DNA of 64,000 bases. Origin: Methylophaga sp. GTDB lineage: Bacteria > Pseudomonadota > Gammaproteobacteria > Nitrosococcales > Methylophagaceae. The notes under the pieces are model-generated. The model made no database searches. It was given only the letters and a program-made list of their open reading frames with translations, and was not told where the DNA came from. The stretch spans positions 27,016-91,015 of the forward strand of contig JAGXHJ010000034.1 of assembly GCA_024636315.1 (NCBI GenBank), written 5' to 3'. Position numbers and translations under genes: made by a program. Positions 1 to 10,256 of the stretch are shown in pieces (within the stretch, counting starts at the first letter, position 1; every line of letters starts with the position of its first letter).

Positions 1-476
1 TCACATCCTAAGGTTCGACGTATTTGAGCGGTAAATTCAGCCACCGATTTGGGTTCGGCTAAGCAACCACATAACGCGATGGCAGGATCGCCTGTTCCTG
101 AAATGCGCCCATCCGTTTCTAAATCAAGTAATTGAGCTAATTGCGCATTGTTACCCAAGGTAGGATGAGCATCGAGCGGCAGATGGTAGGCAATTAAATT
201 CACATTATTGACTAATAATTGTTTCAATCGGCGTTGCTTAATACCTATAACCCGCTGGTCTTCACCTCGCCAAAAGTAACCATGATGAACCAAAATAGTA
301 TCCGCGTTCAAATCCAGCGCAGCATCAAGCAGGTCTTGGCTTGCAGTGACACCTGTGACCACATTATTAATGTATTCAGAACCTTCAACTTGCAAACCAT
401 TAGGGCAATAATCTTGGAACCTATTTGGCTCTAATAAAGTCTCAAGGTAGGATAGAATTTCAGATCGGGTTATCAT
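1..476 (-). CDS. Nif3-like dinuclear metal-centre protein (YbgI family), 3' part missing
   Basis: The reverse-strand frame opens with ATG at 476 ([15 protein letters not shown]) and runs off the left edge after about 158 codons, so the C-terminal third or so is missing. Visible family signatures are the [10 protein letters not shown] segment, which supplies metal-binding histidines, and the [14 protein letters not shown] segment. Nif3/YbgI proteins form hexameric rings with a dinuclear metal site; some are annotated GTP cyclohydrolase 1 type 2, but the physiological role is unsettled. It is divergent from the DUF4126 gene, with 58 bases between them. Family assignment is firm, function is not. 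Confidence 0.88.
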   Translation of the reverse strand, partial: MITRSEILSYLETLLEPNRFQDYCPNGLQVEGSEYINNVVTGVTASQDLLDAALDLNADTILVHHGYFWRGEDQRVIGIKQRRLKQLLVNNVNLIAYHLPLDAHPTLGNNAQLAQLLDLETDGRISGTGDPAIALCGCLAEPKSVAEFTAQIRRTLGC

Positions 477-534
477 CTCGCTACATTCCGACAACAATAA
501 ATTTGTCACTATAGCAAACTGGGGACTAAATAAT

Positions 535-1200
535 ATGGAAGCAGTGAATATCATCGCACTCAGCATGGGTGCAGCATGGGCGAGTGGCATTAATCTTTAT
601 GCCACTATCGTTATGCTTGGCTATATGGGAATGACCGGTAATATAGACCTTCCGCCTGGCTTAGAAATCCTTTCTGACCCAATGGTAATGGGTGCTGCAG
701 GCCTTATGTATTGCGTCGAGTTTTTTGCTGACAAAGTACCTGGCGTAGATTCTGGCTGGGATACCATTCACACCTTTATCCGTATTCCTGCTGGCGCTAT
801 GTTGGCCGCTAGTGCAGTAGGTGATGTCACGCCAGTCATAGCGCTCACTGCGGCGCTACTAGGCGGCACGTTAGCGGCCGGTAGCCATGCCACCAAGGCA
901 GGAACGCGCTTATTAATAAATACCTCACCGGAACCCTTCAGCAATTGGACGGCATCAGTAGGTGAAGATTTATTGGTCATTGGTGGCTTGTGGGCAGCGT
1001 TACATCATCCGGCATTATTCATTATCGGTCTTATCGCTTTTATTATGCTGATGATTTGGCTATTACCACGCTTATGGCGTTTGATTAAACAAGTATTTCG
1101 ACGTATTGGTAGCTGGCTGGGCTTATGTGAACCACCACAGCCACTTTCACCACCAACTATCGACAAAACGATTGAGCAATCAAGTAAATCTAAGGTTTAG
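535..1200 (+). CDS. DUF4126 family membrane protein
   Basis: This 221-residue, strongly hydrophobic protein has about five predicted membrane segments, separated by glycine/alanine-rich stretches (for example residues 100-120 and 145-180), and a basic, proline-rich cytoplasmic-looking tail. The N-terminal [20 protein letters not shown] and the internal [13 protein letters not shown] match my memory of DUF4126. A purine-rich GGGGA lies about ten bases before the ATG. Its last 11 bases overlap the end of the convergent cheR. Function unknown; small-molecule transport or membrane organisation would be guesses. Confidence 0.8.
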   Translation: MEAVNIIALSMGAAWASGINLYATIVMLGYMGMTGNIDLPPGLEILSDPMVMGAAGLMYCVEFFADKVPGVDSGWDTIHTFIRIPAGAMLAASAVGDVTPVIALTAALLGGTLAAGSHATKAGTRLLINTSPEPFSNWTASVGEDLLVIGGLWAALHHPALFIIGLIAFIMLMIWLLPRLWRLIKQVFRRIGSWLGLCEPPQPLSPPTIDKTIEQSSKSKV

Positions 1201-2032
1201 ATTTTAGTCGGTAAAATACGCCGTGAGGGCTACGAATCATTTCGAAAGCATCGGTATAACCATTAATGGTTTCCGATGCACCGAGGAATAAATAACCGTC
1301 AGGATTCAGTGCCAATGCCATACGGTTTAAAATGTCTGCTTTGCGTTCAGCAGAAAAATAGATCAACACATTACGGCAGAAAATAATATCGAACTTACCC
1401 AGTGCACCATACGTTGACAATAAATTCTGTTCATTAAAACTCACTCGCCGAACAATATCATCCGCCACCCGCCAGCGATCACCGATAGGTTTAAAAAATT
1501 GCTGTTTGCGCTCAGCAGTTAAACCTCGACCTAGAACCCCTTCATCATATTCAGCTTGTTTAGCCGTTGCCAACATACTCATTGAAATGTCGGTCGCCAC
1601 TATTTGAGCATTGACTAGACCGCTCGCTGATACCTTGGCCATATATTCGCTGAGGGCGATGCTAATCGTATAAGGCTCTTGACCGGACGAACAAGCAGAG
1701 GACCAAATCCGACATTGTCGTTTACCTATACTGTCCATTTCAGGGAAAACTTCTTTAGCCAGTATTTCAAATGGACTTTGATCACGAAACCACGATGTTT
1801 CATTCGTTGTCATCGCATCAATAACGGCATCACGAAGATGTCGTGGCTGTCTCATTTCAATGGCTTGCAATAACGCCGACACCGAAGGGATATTTTCATC
1901 GCGTAATAACTTGGTCAGCCGGCTAGTAATTAAATATTGCTTGCCTTCACCCAATAAAATGCCACAGGCCTGCTCAAGGAACAGTTTAAACCGGTCATAA
2001 TCTTGGGGAGAAATGTTGCCTACCGTATCCAT
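1190..2032 (-). CDS. cheR: CheR-type protein-glutamate O-methyltransferase
   Basis: This 280-residue protein has the two-part CheR layout: an N-terminal helical domain (about residues 1-75, with GEGKQYLITSRL) and a SAM-dependent methyltransferase domain. Diagnostic segments are TTNETSWFRD, IWSSACSSGQEPYTI, ATDIS and FDIIFCRNVLIYF. CheR methylates glutamates on chemoreceptors using S-adenosylmethionine. No receptor, cheA, cheW or cheB is adjacent, so here it stands alone; the rest of the pathway presumably lies elsewhere. It is divergent from the DUF1631 gene across 187 bases. Confidence 0.93.
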   Translation of the reverse strand: MDTVGNISPQDYDRFKLFLEQACGILLGEGKQYLITSRLTKLLRDENIPSVSALLQAIEMRQPRHLRDAVIDAMTTNETSWFRDQSPFEILAKEVFPEMDSIGKRQCRIWSSACSSGQEPYTISIALSEYMAKVSASGLVNAQIVATDISMSMLATAKQAEYDEGVLGRGLTAERKQQFFKPIGDRWRVADDIVRRVSFNEQNLLSTYGALGKFDIIFCRNVLIYFSAERKADILNRMALALNPDGYLFLGASETINGYTDAFEMIRSPHGVFYRLKSKP

Positions 2033-2219
2033 ATCTTTAAATCGTAGTTCCTGTTTGCATACTTAGTCACATTAATGTGTCAATTTGATAGATACAATAC
2101 TAAGTCATGAGATTTGGCCAAACTAATCTAAATCAAAGCTTGTATTGCTTATTCTCTAAGTCACTTTTATGTGGCTGGGCAAATAAATCATTTAATTATG
2201 CTTTTAAGAGATAATAACT

Positions 2220-4337
2220 ATGTTGGCAAATAATAACATTGTTTCATTCGGGACACATCACGCCAAAGGTGTGGAGGAACTCTCGCCTCAGAACAAAAAA
2301 GTCATTGCATCATGTCGAGTAATTTTGACTAATTCCCTCCCTAAATGTTTTGTCTTTTTAGGTGATTTAGACGATACCCTGTTCAAATTGGCAGAGCAAG
2401 ACAAAAAAAATCTAGAACAGTCGGAGCACTTTAATATCATGCGCCAGTTGCGCAGACAACAAAGTAACCTAGAAGATAAGTTTATCCAGTTAGTGCTTAG
2501 CGATTTTGATGATTTTTTCTCGATCTCAATAAACGCCGGCTCATCAAACACATCATCCAAGCGTGGTTGGAAACTATCTATTTTAAATAATGATGATCTT
2601 GATGAAGAAATAGCGATCACTAGAATAGCGATCAAAAGTAAAGATGTATTTGGTAATGAATTCGCTCAGCTCAGCCGTCGTTTTGCACACTTAATTAATG
2701 CCAAAACAATATCCAACAATCCATTAGAAGCCGCTAGCATTGCCGCCCATTTTAAAGATGTTACCTCGCCAATAACCTCAAATCTTGCCGTAAAACTACA
2801 GGCTTATAAACAGTTCGAACAACACGCCATTAATGAGCTCAAAATTTTATGTCTACAACTTAATGACGAGCTGATTAAACACCAGATACTTCCTAATTTA
2901 GCTCGGCCTAATCGCTCACAACAAAATTCAGCTACACCGTCAACGCAGTCTTTCGTAGAATCAACCGCTAGCACATCAAATCTGATGACTAACAAAAGTG
3001 AATATGGACAGCGTGCTTCAACCATATTTGAGCAACTACCTCGCTCCCTGAACAGTGACGAGAGGGTGCAAACTAAAAATGGTAGCGATGCTCCCCCTGA
3101 ATGGCCTCAATTATTAGAAGAGAATTTGACAGCCGATGCTCAATCCGTCAGTGACGTCGATCAAGAAACAAGCAATGTTATTGCATTGTTATTTGAATTT
3201 ATTTTAGAAGATATAGTCATCCCAGCGCCTATTCGTAAGATAATGGCTCGACTTCAAATTCCAATTCTAAAAGTTGCTGTCAAGGATAGGAAATTTTTCA
3301 CTACAAAAAATCATCCCGCAAAACGTTTATTAAATAATTTGGCTAAAATCTCGACCGGATGGCATCAACAGAGAAGTGGTCAACAAGATCTGATACACAA
3401 CAAAATAGAAATGGTCGTCACCACCATTCTGAGTGAATTCGATACTGACATGAGTGAATTCGATACTGACATGAGTGTTTTCGAAAAGCTAAATATTCAA
3501 CTAAAACAATTTATTGAACAGCAAGCTCAGAGCAGTATTGTCGCCGAACAACGAACGGTAAAAGCAAATGAGGGTCAAGAAAAGCTGATTGCTGCTCAAC
3601 AAGAAGTCAATAGAGTGATTAATGAGCGACTGTCACCGTATTCACATTTGCCAAAAGTAGTTATCTCACTGATTGATGACGGCTGGAAACATATACTTAG
3701 GCTGCGACTACTTCAAAAAGGATTAGATAGTCCCGAATGGAAAAATTCCGTCAAACTATTGGAGCAATTGATTTGGAGTGTGTTGCCTAAACCAGATCCT
3801 AACGACCGCAAAGAATTATTACAAACCATTCCGCATTTAGTTAAAGAACTAAAATCAAGTTTGGCTGGCGCATCATTTAATCAAGCTAAAATCAGGTCTC
3901 ATTTCGAAGATCTGCGGACGTGTCATATTCAATGCGTTAATGGTGACAATCTGCAGCAAGAGCTTTTACAAGCGTTCGAGAGACGACCAGAGATAAATAA
4001 TATTATTAAACAAGAAGTATTGTCCCTAATACCTGCTGAGAAAAAAATAATCTCAGATCAAAATGCCTTAGAAAAAGCGACTACTCTCAAGATAGGCACT
4101 TGGTTAGAGGTATCTGGCGACGGTTTCCCCCGTCAAATGAAGCTTTCGTGGCGCAGTAAGTTAACAGGACACTGTCTATTCGTAAGCTATCATGGCCTAA
4201 AAGAAGCGGAGCTTTCTATTGCGGAGCTAGCGGGTTTATTTCAAAAAGGACAGGCACAAATTATTGACCAGTTTGAATCCTTAATGGACCGCGCGCATGT
4301 TTCAATGATGTCAGCTATAAATAATCAACCAGACTAA
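2220..4337 (+). CDS. DUF1631 family protein
   Basis: This 705-residue, mostly helical and polar protein has no signal peptide or membrane segment. The C-terminal region (about 620-690: TWLEVSGDGFPRQMKLSWRSKL, then LFVSYHGLKEAELS) resembles the PilZ-like beta-barrel end of DUF1631 proteins, which are often misannotated as thymidine phosphorylase. Residues 230-310 are low-complexity and serine/threonine-rich, probably a linker. The central part carries a perfect 7-residue in-frame duplication (SEFDTDM twice). DUF1631 members are common in Pseudomonas-like bacteria, but I know no established function. I see no RxxxR/DxSxxG pair, so c-di-GMP binding is not supported. Confidence 0.75.
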   Translation: MLANNNIVSFGTHHAKGVEELSPQNKKVIASCRVILTNSLPKCFVFLGDLDDTLFKLAEQDKKNLEQSEHFNIMRQLRRQQSNLEDKFIQLVLSDFDDFFSISINAGSSNTSSKRGWKLSILNNDDLDEEIAITRIAIKSKDVFGNEFAQLSRRFAHLINAKTISNNPLEAASIAAHFKDVTSPITSNLAVKLQAYKQFEQHAINELKILCLQLNDELIKHQILPNLARPNRSQQNSATPSTQSFVESTASTSNLMTNKSEYGQRASTIFEQLPRSLNSDERVQTKNGSDAPPEWPQLLEENLTADAQSVSDVDQETSNVIALLFEFILEDIVIPAPIRKIMARLQIPILKVAVKDRKFFTTKNHPAKRLLNNLAKISTGWHQQRSGQQDLIHNKIEMVVTTILSEFDTDMSEFDTDMSVFEKLNIQLKQFIEQQAQSSIVAEQRTVKANEGQEKLIAAQQEVNRVINERLSPYSHLPKVVISLIDDGWKHILRLRLLQKGLDSPEWKNSVKLLEQLIWSVLPKPDPNDRKELLQTIPHLVKELKSSLAGASFNQAKIRSHFEDLRTCHIQCVNGDNLQQELLQAFERRPEINNIIKQEVLSLIPAEKKIISDQNALEKATTLKIGTWLEVSGDGFPRQMKLSWRSKLTGHCLFVSYHGLKEAELSIAELAGLFQKGQAQIIDQFESLMDRAHVSMMSAINNQPD
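3431..3472 (+). repeat. Perfect 21-bp tandem duplication inside the DUF1631 gene
   Basis: Two identical 21-base units (3431-3451 and 3452-3472) lie head to tail, followed by the first five bases of a third. Being a multiple of three, the duplication keeps the frame and adds seven residues (SEFDTDM) to the protein. Zero divergence points to a recent slippage or recombination event. Confidence 0.97.
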
Positions 4338-4362
4338 TCAGAAAACTAGTATATTGCACTCC

Positions 4363-5232
4363 ATGTGTAAATCCCCCATAGCCCCTGGCTATCACCCAAA
4401 CATCCTAATTACTGGTTGCTCTAGTGGAATTGGTTTTAGTGCCGCCAAGCTATTACATCAGCGCGGCTATAATGTGGTTGCTACAGTAAGAAAACCCCAA
4501 GATACGCTCACCTTACAACAGCTCGGCATCACCACCACGGAGCTTGATCTTACTGATAGCAAGTCGATCACCGCCGCAGTTGAATTTACGCTCGAACACT
4601 TTAACGGCCAACTAGATGCATTATTTAATAACGCCTCTTATGGACAACCTGGTGCCGTTGAAGACTTAAGTCGTGATGTTTTACAGCAGCAATTTGAAAC
4701 CAATGTATTTGGCACGCAAGAACTCACTAACTTAGTGATCGCTCAAATGCGAAAACAAGGTCATGGACGCATAATCTACAACAGCTCTGTTCTTGGACTC
4801 GTCTCCATGGCTTATCGTGGCGCTTACAATGCAAGTAAATACGCCATAGAAGGCTTAGCGGATACCTTACGGTTAGAACTTTATGATACCGACATCCATA
4901 TTAGCTTAATTGAACCAGGTCCCATTACCAGCAAGTTCAGAGCCAATGCTTTTATCAAATATCAACAGAATATTGAGAAAGAAAAAAGTGCTCACAAAGC
5001 AACCTATAATGCGATGGAACAGCGCTTAACCAAGCAAGGGCCTGCAGCGCCATTCACCCTGCCACCCGAAGCCGTGGTAACTAAACTGATTCACGCTATT
5101 GAGAGTAAGCGACCAAAGATCCGATATTACGTGACATTTCCTACCTATCTTTTTGCCACGCTGAAACGACTATTACCGCATCGCTGTTTAGATTGGGTAC
5201 TGATTCAAATATCAGCGGCTGAAAATAAGTAA
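4363..5232 (+). CDS. Short-chain dehydrogenase/reductase (SDR family)
   Basis: A classical SDR of about 289 residues: the nucleotide-binding TGCSSGIG motif lies near the N-terminus, followed by DLTDS, the NNASYG motif, an active-site serine in YNSSVLG and the catalytic YNASK. PGPITSKF follows, as in SDRs that resemble E. coli YbbO. I chose ATG 4363; a TTG at 4354 would add three residues, and neither start has a good ribosome-binding site. NAD(P)-dependent oxidation of an unknown hydroxy or carbonyl substrate is inferred. It follows the DUF1631 gene by about 25 bases and converges on focA. Confidence 0.85.
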   Translation: MCKSPIAPGYHPNILITGCSSGIGFSAAKLLHQRGYNVVATVRKPQDTLTLQQLGITTTELDLTDSKSITAAVEFTLEHFNGQLDALFNNASYGQPGAVEDLSRDVLQQQFETNVFGTQELTNLVIAQMRKQGHGRIIYNSSVLGLVSMAYRGAYNASKYAIEGLADTLRLELYDTDIHISLIEPGPITSKFRANAFIKYQQNIEKEKSAHKATYNAMEQRLTKQGPAAPFTLPPEAVVTKLIHAIESKRPKIRYYVTFPTYLFATLKRLLPHRCLDWVLIQISAAENK

Positions 5233-5244
5233 AACCTTAAAGTT

Positions 5245-6096
5245 TTAATCTTCGTCTTCGCGACCATAAAGGTAGATCACATAAAGTGACATACCTACCA
5301 TCACACTACCACCAAAAATATTACCTAAAGTCACCGGAATAATATTGGCGATAAAACCCGACATGGTGAGGTTTTGCATGGCATCAGCACTAATACCACT
5401 TACCGCGACAATTTCAGGGTTAAGTGAAGCTACCATTGCCATTGGAATCATGAACATATTGGCAATGCAATGTTCAAATCCCATTGCCACGAAGGCTGAA
5501 ACAGGAAAAATAACGGCAAATACTTTATCTACGACAGTTCGTGATGCATAGACCATCCAACTTGCTAGACATACCAAGGCATTGCAGAAGATACCGCGAA
5601 CAAAAGCTTCTGTGGTTGTTAAGTCAACTTTAGCCAGACCCGCCTTAAGTGCGGCAACACCTACGCCATGATGTCCACCATCTAAGAAGCCAGATGCAAA
5701 AACTAGATACACGGTTATAAAAGCACCCAGCGCATTGCCAAAGTATACCAAGCTCCAATTTTTCAATAATCGCGCCAAGGTAATGCGTTTTTTTGCCCAT
5801 GCCATGACGATTAAATTATTACCGGTAAAGAGTTCGCCACCAGCAATTGCAACGAGAATGAACCCCAATGAAAATGCAAGTCCACCTAAAAGTTTAGCGG
5901 CACCATAGGCCTCAGCAGGATGCGTCATCGCCACCGTATAATACATCGCACCAAAGGAAATAAATGCGCCTGCCATCATTGATAAAACGAGTAATGGCAA
6001 AAATGGCATATTCGCCTTACTGACACCTAATGTTTTAACCTTGTTAGCTACTTCAGCAGGGGTGAATGCGTCGACAAATTTAGCAAATTCAGACAT
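5245..6096 (-). CDS. focA: Formate/nitrite channel, FNT family (FocA/NirC-like)
   Basis: This 283-residue protein has the six-helix FNT pattern. Signatures include GGELFTGNNL, GIFCNALVCLASWM and GFEHCIANMF, which line the pore and constriction in FocA and NirC. FNT pentamers pass small monovalent anions such as formate or nitrite across the inner membrane. In a methylotroph, formate from C1 oxidation is a natural substrate, but sequence alone does not exclude nitrite. A sigma70-like promoter lies 30 bases upstream, with a palindrome over its -35 element. The end converges on the SDR gene. Confidence 0.9.
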   Translation of the reverse strand: MSEFAKFVDAFTPAEVANKVKTLGVSKANMPFLPLLVLSMMAGAFISFGAMYYTVAMTHPAEAYGAAKLLGGLAFSLGFILVAIAGGELFTGNNLIVMAWAKKRITLARLLKNWSLVYFGNALGAFITVYLVFASGFLDGGHHGVGVAALKAGLAKVDLTTTEAFVRGIFCNALVCLASWMVYASRTVVDKVFAVIFPVSAFVAMGFEHCIANMFMIPMAMVASLNPEIVAVSGISADAMQNLTMSGFIANIIPVTLGNIFGGSVMVGMSLYVIYLYGREDED

Positions 6097-6125
6097 TTTG
6101 AATTATTCTCGAATAAAATACTGGC

Positions 6126-6159
6126 ATTATACTAAGTATATTTACTGGTATCAGTAAAT
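6126..6159 (-). promoter_or_regulatory. Sigma70-like promoter of focA with overlapping 8-bp inverted repeat
   Basis: On the minus strand a perfect TATAAT (6131-6126) sits 17 bases from CTGATA (6154-6149), which matches four of six -35 consensus bases. The start codon follows after about 30 bases. An inverted repeat with 8-bp arms and a GTAT loop (6140-6159) covers the -35 box and could be a repressor or activator site. The mgtE stop lies just upstream, so this promoter probably separates the two genes. Confidence 0.55.
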
Positions 6160-6168
6160 TAAGTTTCA

Positions 6169-7539
6169 TTATAGTAATAAAGGCATAAACAATGTGGCTA
6201 AGCTGAGTACCAAGAAGAATCCGGCCATATCAGTAATAGTCGTCAACAAAGGCCCTGAAGCCACAGCAGGATCAATACCAAAACCTTTCAATAGTAATGG
6301 CACCGTACCACCTATAGCGACCGCCAATACAGTATTAACCGACAACGCTAAACCAATGACTAAACCTAGCACGGCATTATCTTTCCATAGCCAGGCAACA
6401 ATACCGATCATAATGCCAAGAATAACGCCGTTGATAATACCGACACTAAATTCTTTTTTAAGCACGTGAAAAAGATCCGTTGGCTTGGTCAAACCCAATG
6501 CCAACTCCCGCATACTAACGCCTACCGCTTGATTACCAGAACAGCCGCTCATGTCAGATACCATAGGTAAAAATACAGCTATAGCAATAACCGCAGTTAA
6601 GGTATCTTCATAGGCCGAAATGACACTGGCAGCGATAATATTAAGCACAATATTAGAGCTTAACCATGCCAACCGTCGACGCGAACGGTACCATATGGGC
6701 ATAGACCTCAACTCATCACTCACCTGTTGACGAGCCAAACTACGGTGTTCTTGTTGATCGCGCAAAGCATCTGCTACTGCTGATCGCGATAGCACACCTA
6801 ATGGCATGCCCTCTTTATCGACAACAGGCAAACCTAAGAAAGGGTGTTCTTCAAATATGTCTTCTAATTCTTCTAAGGTCTGATAAGGCTTTACCGCTAG
6901 TGGTTTTATCATAATATCTGATAATGCAGCAGTACGTTTACTGGTCAATAAACCTCTCAGCGATACCACGCCTACCAACTTGCCTTGTTCGTCGACAATA
7001 TAAGGGTGTTGGCCTCGATAACGTTCAAAATCTTCGTCACCTGATGCAATGCGTTTTAGCACAGCGCTTACTTTTTCGGTCATTTTAAAAGAGAACACTT
7101 CCCATTCCATTAGACCACCAGCAGTATCATGCTCATATTGAACTAATTTACGAACACCATCGGCTTCCCCTTCATCCATTTCGGCCAAAATAGCCTCAGC
7201 ACCTTGGCTATCTAACTTATGAACAATGTCAGCCTGCATATCACTTTGCAGTTCTTCCATGATCTTTGCTGCGACAGGTGTTTCAACGCCTTCAAGTAGG
7301 CTAGCGGCAAGTTCAGCAGGTGCCTCTTCAATCAGTACAGCGGCCAATTCTGGGGTCAACATGGCAATTAATTGATGTTGTGACGCGACATCTAACCGAA
7401 TAACAAGACGCAACACATCCTGAGGCGCTGTTTGCTCAACAATAGTAATAAAGCGATCAGCGTCAGTATCAGCAATAATTTGTTGAAGTAACTGTTCTGT
7501 AAACTCTTCGGTGTGATTATTTTCGTCAGTAATGGCCAT
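6169..7539 (-). CDS. mgtE: Magnesium transporter MgtE
   Basis: The 456-residue protein has full MgtE architecture: an acidic helical N domain (about 25-130), a CBS pair (about 140-260, with HPYIVDEQGKLVGVV and GLPVVDKEGMPLGVL), a plug helix and a five-helix membrane domain (about 290-456). The last contains VSDMSGCSGNQAVGVS and LALSVNTVLAVAIGG. MgtE is a dimeric Mg2+ channel gated by Mg2+ binding to the cytoplasmic domains. It reads out of clpB's 5'-to-3' direction but is separated from it by a terminator. Confidence 0.94.
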   Translation of the reverse strand: MAITDENNHTEEFTEQLLQQIIADTDADRFITIVEQTAPQDVLRLVIRLDVASQHQLIAMLTPELAAVLIEEAPAELAASLLEGVETPVAAKIMEELQSDMQADIVHKLDSQGAEAILAEMDEGEADGVRKLVQYEHDTAGGLMEWEVFSFKMTEKVSAVLKRIASGDEDFERYRGQHPYIVDEQGKLVGVVSLRGLLTSKRTAALSDIMIKPLAVKPYQTLEELEDIFEEHPFLGLPVVDKEGMPLGVLSRSAVADALRDQQEHRSLARQQVSDELRSMPIWYRSRRRLAWLSSNIVLNIIAASVISAYEDTLTAVIAIAVFLPMVSDMSGCSGNQAVGVSMRELALGLTKPTDLFHVLKKEFSVGIINGVILGIMIGIVAWLWKDNAVLGLVIGLALSVNTVLAVAIGGTVPLLLKGFGIDPAVASGPLLTTITDMAGFFLVLSLATLFMPLLL

Positions 7540-7600
7540 GCTTAAATCCTTATCCCAAGGTATTTCTTTTTTACTGCTAATAATGCCACATCATAGGCAA

Positions 7601-7633
7601 AAAAAAGCCCCACTCATTGAGCAGGGCTTTTTT
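7601..7633 (-). terminator. Rho-independent terminator downstream of clpB
   Basis: AAAAAAGCCC (7601-7610) pairs with GGGCTTTTTT (7624-7633) around a 13-base loop. On the minus strand this gives a GC stem followed by a run of T, 16 bases past the clpB stop. The A/T flanks are symmetrical, but there is no plus-strand gene to terminate here. Confidence 0.88.
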
Positions 7634-7648
7634 GATTTTCTAAATAGC

Positions 7649-10222
7649 TTAATTACTAAAAGATAAGACACCATCAGACACATCAACTTTGATGGTATCT
7701 CCACCTTTGAATCGACCTGATAATAAATCATGCGCTAAGCTATTTTCCAGTTGTTGTTGAATCACTCGTTTGAGTGGTCGCGCACCATAAACTGGGTCAA
7801 AACCGGCTTCTGCAATCAAGTCTAGAGCTTCCTCACTGACCTGTAATGCCATATCCCTATCCGCTAAACGCTGACGTAAATGCCTTAATTGTATATCGGC
7901 AATAGCATGAATTTGATCACGTTGTAATGGATGGAATACCACTACATCATCAACCCGGTTGATGAACTCAGGACGGAAATGCTGACCAACAATGTCCATC
8001 ACTGCGGATTTCATCTTCTCGTAGTTATCTTCACTTGCCATTTCTTGAATCACATTGGAACCCAAGTTAGATGTCATCACGATAACCGTATTACGAAAAT
8101 CGACGGTACGACCCTGACCATCAGTCAAACGACCATCATCCAATACTTGCAACAAAATATTAAATACATCTGGATGTGCTTTTTCTACTTCATCAAGCAA
8201 AATGACCGAATAAGGCTTACGACGAACAGCCTCCGTCAGATAACCACCTTCTTCATAACCCACATAACCTGGCGGTGCTCCGACTAATCGTGCCACCGAA
8301 TGTTTTTCCATAAACTCGGACATATCGATCCGTACCATGGCGTCTTCTGTATCAAATAAGAAAGTGGCTAATGATTTGCACAGCTCGGTTTTACCGACAC
8401 CTGTTGGGCCTAAAAAGAGGAATGAACCATTAGGCCGATCAGGATCTGATAAACCAGCACGGCTACGTCGAATAGCATTAGCCACCGCGGTCACCGCTTC
8501 ATCTTGACCAATAACACGTTCATGTAAAGCATCATCCATTTTCAACAGTTTATCGCGCTCTTCTTCCAGCATTTTTGATACTGGAATACCGGTCCATTTA
8601 GAGACTACTTCAGCAATTTCTTCTTCGCCCACTTCATTTCGTAATAATTGAAACTCTTGCGTCTCTGCTTGTGCAGCCAGAACAAGCTGCTTTTCTAGCT
8701 CAGGAATTTTACCGTATTGCAGTTCTGACATTTTTGCATAATCACTACTACGAGTAGCCATTTCGAGTTCCATTCGTGCCTTTTCAAGGCCTTCTTTGAT
8801 GTGCTGACTACCGTGCAATGAGGCTTTTTCTGATTTCCATATCTCTTCTAAATCAGCGTATTCACGTTCAAGATTGTTCATCTCTGATTGAAGTATTTCT
8901 AAACGTTTTTTAGAGGCATCATCTGATTCTTTTTTCAGTGCTACCCGTTCAATTTTCAATTGAATTAAACGGCGCTCCATGCGATCTAATGATTCAGGTT
9001 TAGAATCAATTTCCATCCGTATACGACTACCAGCCTCATCAATCAAATCAATCGCTTTATCCGGTAACATGCGATCGGTAATGTAGCGGTGCGATAAGGT
9101 AGCGGCCGCAACAATGGCGGGATCAGTAATATTAACCCCATGATGAACTTCATAACGCTCACTTAAACCACGTAAAATCGCAATGGTATCTTCTACCGAA
9201 GGTTCACCGACTTGTACTTTTTGGAAACGACGCTCTAAAGCGGCATCTTTTTCAACATATTTACGATATTCATCTAAAGTCGTAGCGCCAATACAATGCA
9301 GTTCACCGCGCGCTAGTGCTGGCTTGAGCATATTACCTGCATCCATAGCACCTTCTGCTTTGCCGGCACCGACCATGGTATGGATCTCATCTATAAAGAG
9401 AATAATCTGGCCTTCTTGTTTCGATAGATCTTTTAATACTGCTTTCAGGCGTTCTTCAAATTCACCGCGAAATTTAGCGCCAGCAATCAAGGCGCCCATA
9501 TCTAACGACAATACACGTTTATGTCTCATGCCTTCTGGCACTTCACCATTGATAATACGTTGTGCCAAACCTTCAACAATGGCCGTTTTACCAACCCCCG
9601 GCTCACCAATCAACACCGGATTATTTTTGGTACGACGTTGCAAGACTTGAATCGTCCGTCGAATTTCGTCATCTCGACCAATGACGGGATCAAGCTTGCC
9701 ATTTTCGGCTAGCTCCGTCAGATCGATAGTATATTTTTGCAATGCTTGACGTTGTTCTTCGGCATTTTGATCGGTCACTTTTTCGCCTCCACGTATTTTT
9801 TCTATCGCCGCTTCTAGTGATGATTTGTTGCCACCATGTTGACGCAATAGATCACCCGCTTTATTTCTATCTTCCACCATAGCCAAAACAAATAATTCAC
9901 TCGAGACATACTGGTCTTGTCTTTTTTGTGCCAATTTATCGGTCTGGTTTAAAAGGCGGTTTAAATCTTGTGAAATATGAATGTCGCCACTGCCATCTTC
10001 AACTTGAGCCATGCGACTCAACTGATTTTCCAACTCTGCTTGATAGGCCGTAATATTGACACCACTTTGAGCCAATAGTGGTTTTACTGTTCCCGATTGT
10101 TGTTGTAGCAAGGCCAACATAAGGTGCGCGGGCTCAATAAATTGGTGATCCTTGCCCACCGCCATGCTCTGAGCTGCGGCTAAAGCTTCTTGAAATTTGC
10201 TAGTTAATTTATCGATTTGCAT
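7649..10222 (-). CDS. clpB: Protein disaggregase ClpB (Hsp100 AAA+ chaperone)
   Basis: At 857 residues it matches full-length ClpB. It has an N-terminal Clp repeat domain (about 1-145), AAA1 with GEPGVGKTA (about residue 205), the long coiled-coil M domain (about 400-525) that distinguishes ClpB from ClpA, and AAA2 with GPTGVGKTE (about 605) and the [10 protein letters not shown] sensor-2 segment. With DnaK it extracts and refolds aggregated proteins using ATP. An AGGA lies just before the ATG at 10222. A sigma32-type promoter 35-60 bases upstream and a terminator downstream suggest a single-gene heat-shock unit. Confidence 0.98.
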   Translation of the reverse strand: MQIDKLTSKFQEALAAAQSMAVGKDHQFIEPAHLMLALLQQQSGTVKPLLAQSGVNITAYQAELENQLSRMAQVEDGSGDIHISQDLNRLLNQTDKLAQKRQDQYVSSELFVLAMVEDRNKAGDLLRQHGGNKSSLEAAIEKIRGGEKVTDQNAEEQRQALQKYTIDLTELAENGKLDPVIGRDDEIRRTIQVLQRRTKNNPVLIGEPGVGKTAIVEGLAQRIINGEVPEGMRHKRVLSLDMGALIAGAKFRGEFEERLKAVLKDLSKQEGQIILFIDEIHTMVGAGKAEGAMDAGNMLKPALARGELHCIGATTLDEYRKYVEKDAALERRFQKVQVGEPSVEDTIAILRGLSERYEVHHGVNITDPAIVAAATLSHRYITDRMLPDKAIDLIDEAGSRIRMEIDSKPESLDRMERRLIQLKIERVALKKESDDASKKRLEILQSEMNNLEREYADLEEIWKSEKASLHGSQHIKEGLEKARMELEMATRSSDYAKMSELQYGKIPELEKQLVLAAQAETQEFQLLRNEVGEEEIAEVVSKWTGIPVSKMLEEERDKLLKMDDALHERVIGQDEAVTAVANAIRRSRAGLSDPDRPNGSFLFLGPTGVGKTELCKSLATFLFDTEDAMVRIDMSEFMEKHSVARLVGAPPGYVGYEEGGYLTEAVRRKPYSVILLDEVEKAHPDVFNILLQVLDDGRLTDGQGRTVDFRNTVIVMTSNLGSNVIQEMASEDNYEKMKSAVMDIVGQHFRPEFINRVDDVVVFHPLQRDQIHAIADIQLRHLRQRLADRDMALQVSEEALDLIAEAGFDPVYGARPLKRVIQQQLENSLAHDLLSGRFKGGDTIKVDVSDGVLSFSN

Positions 10223-10256
10223 AATGCCATCCTAGGTTTGTATTTTGTTGCTAACT

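Noticed and set aside
219-434. A 71-codon plus-strand frame
   Set aside because: It is antisense to the clear Nif3-family reading frame.
2068-2079. CACATTAATGTG, a perfect 12-bp palindrome in the cheR/DUF1631 divergent gap
   Set aside because: Short and AT-rich, with no promoter elements placed convincingly around it; such palindromes arise by chance.
7931-8287. A 118-codon plus-strand frame
   Set aside because: Antisense to clpB; the residue composition is unlike a real protein and clpB is unambiguous.
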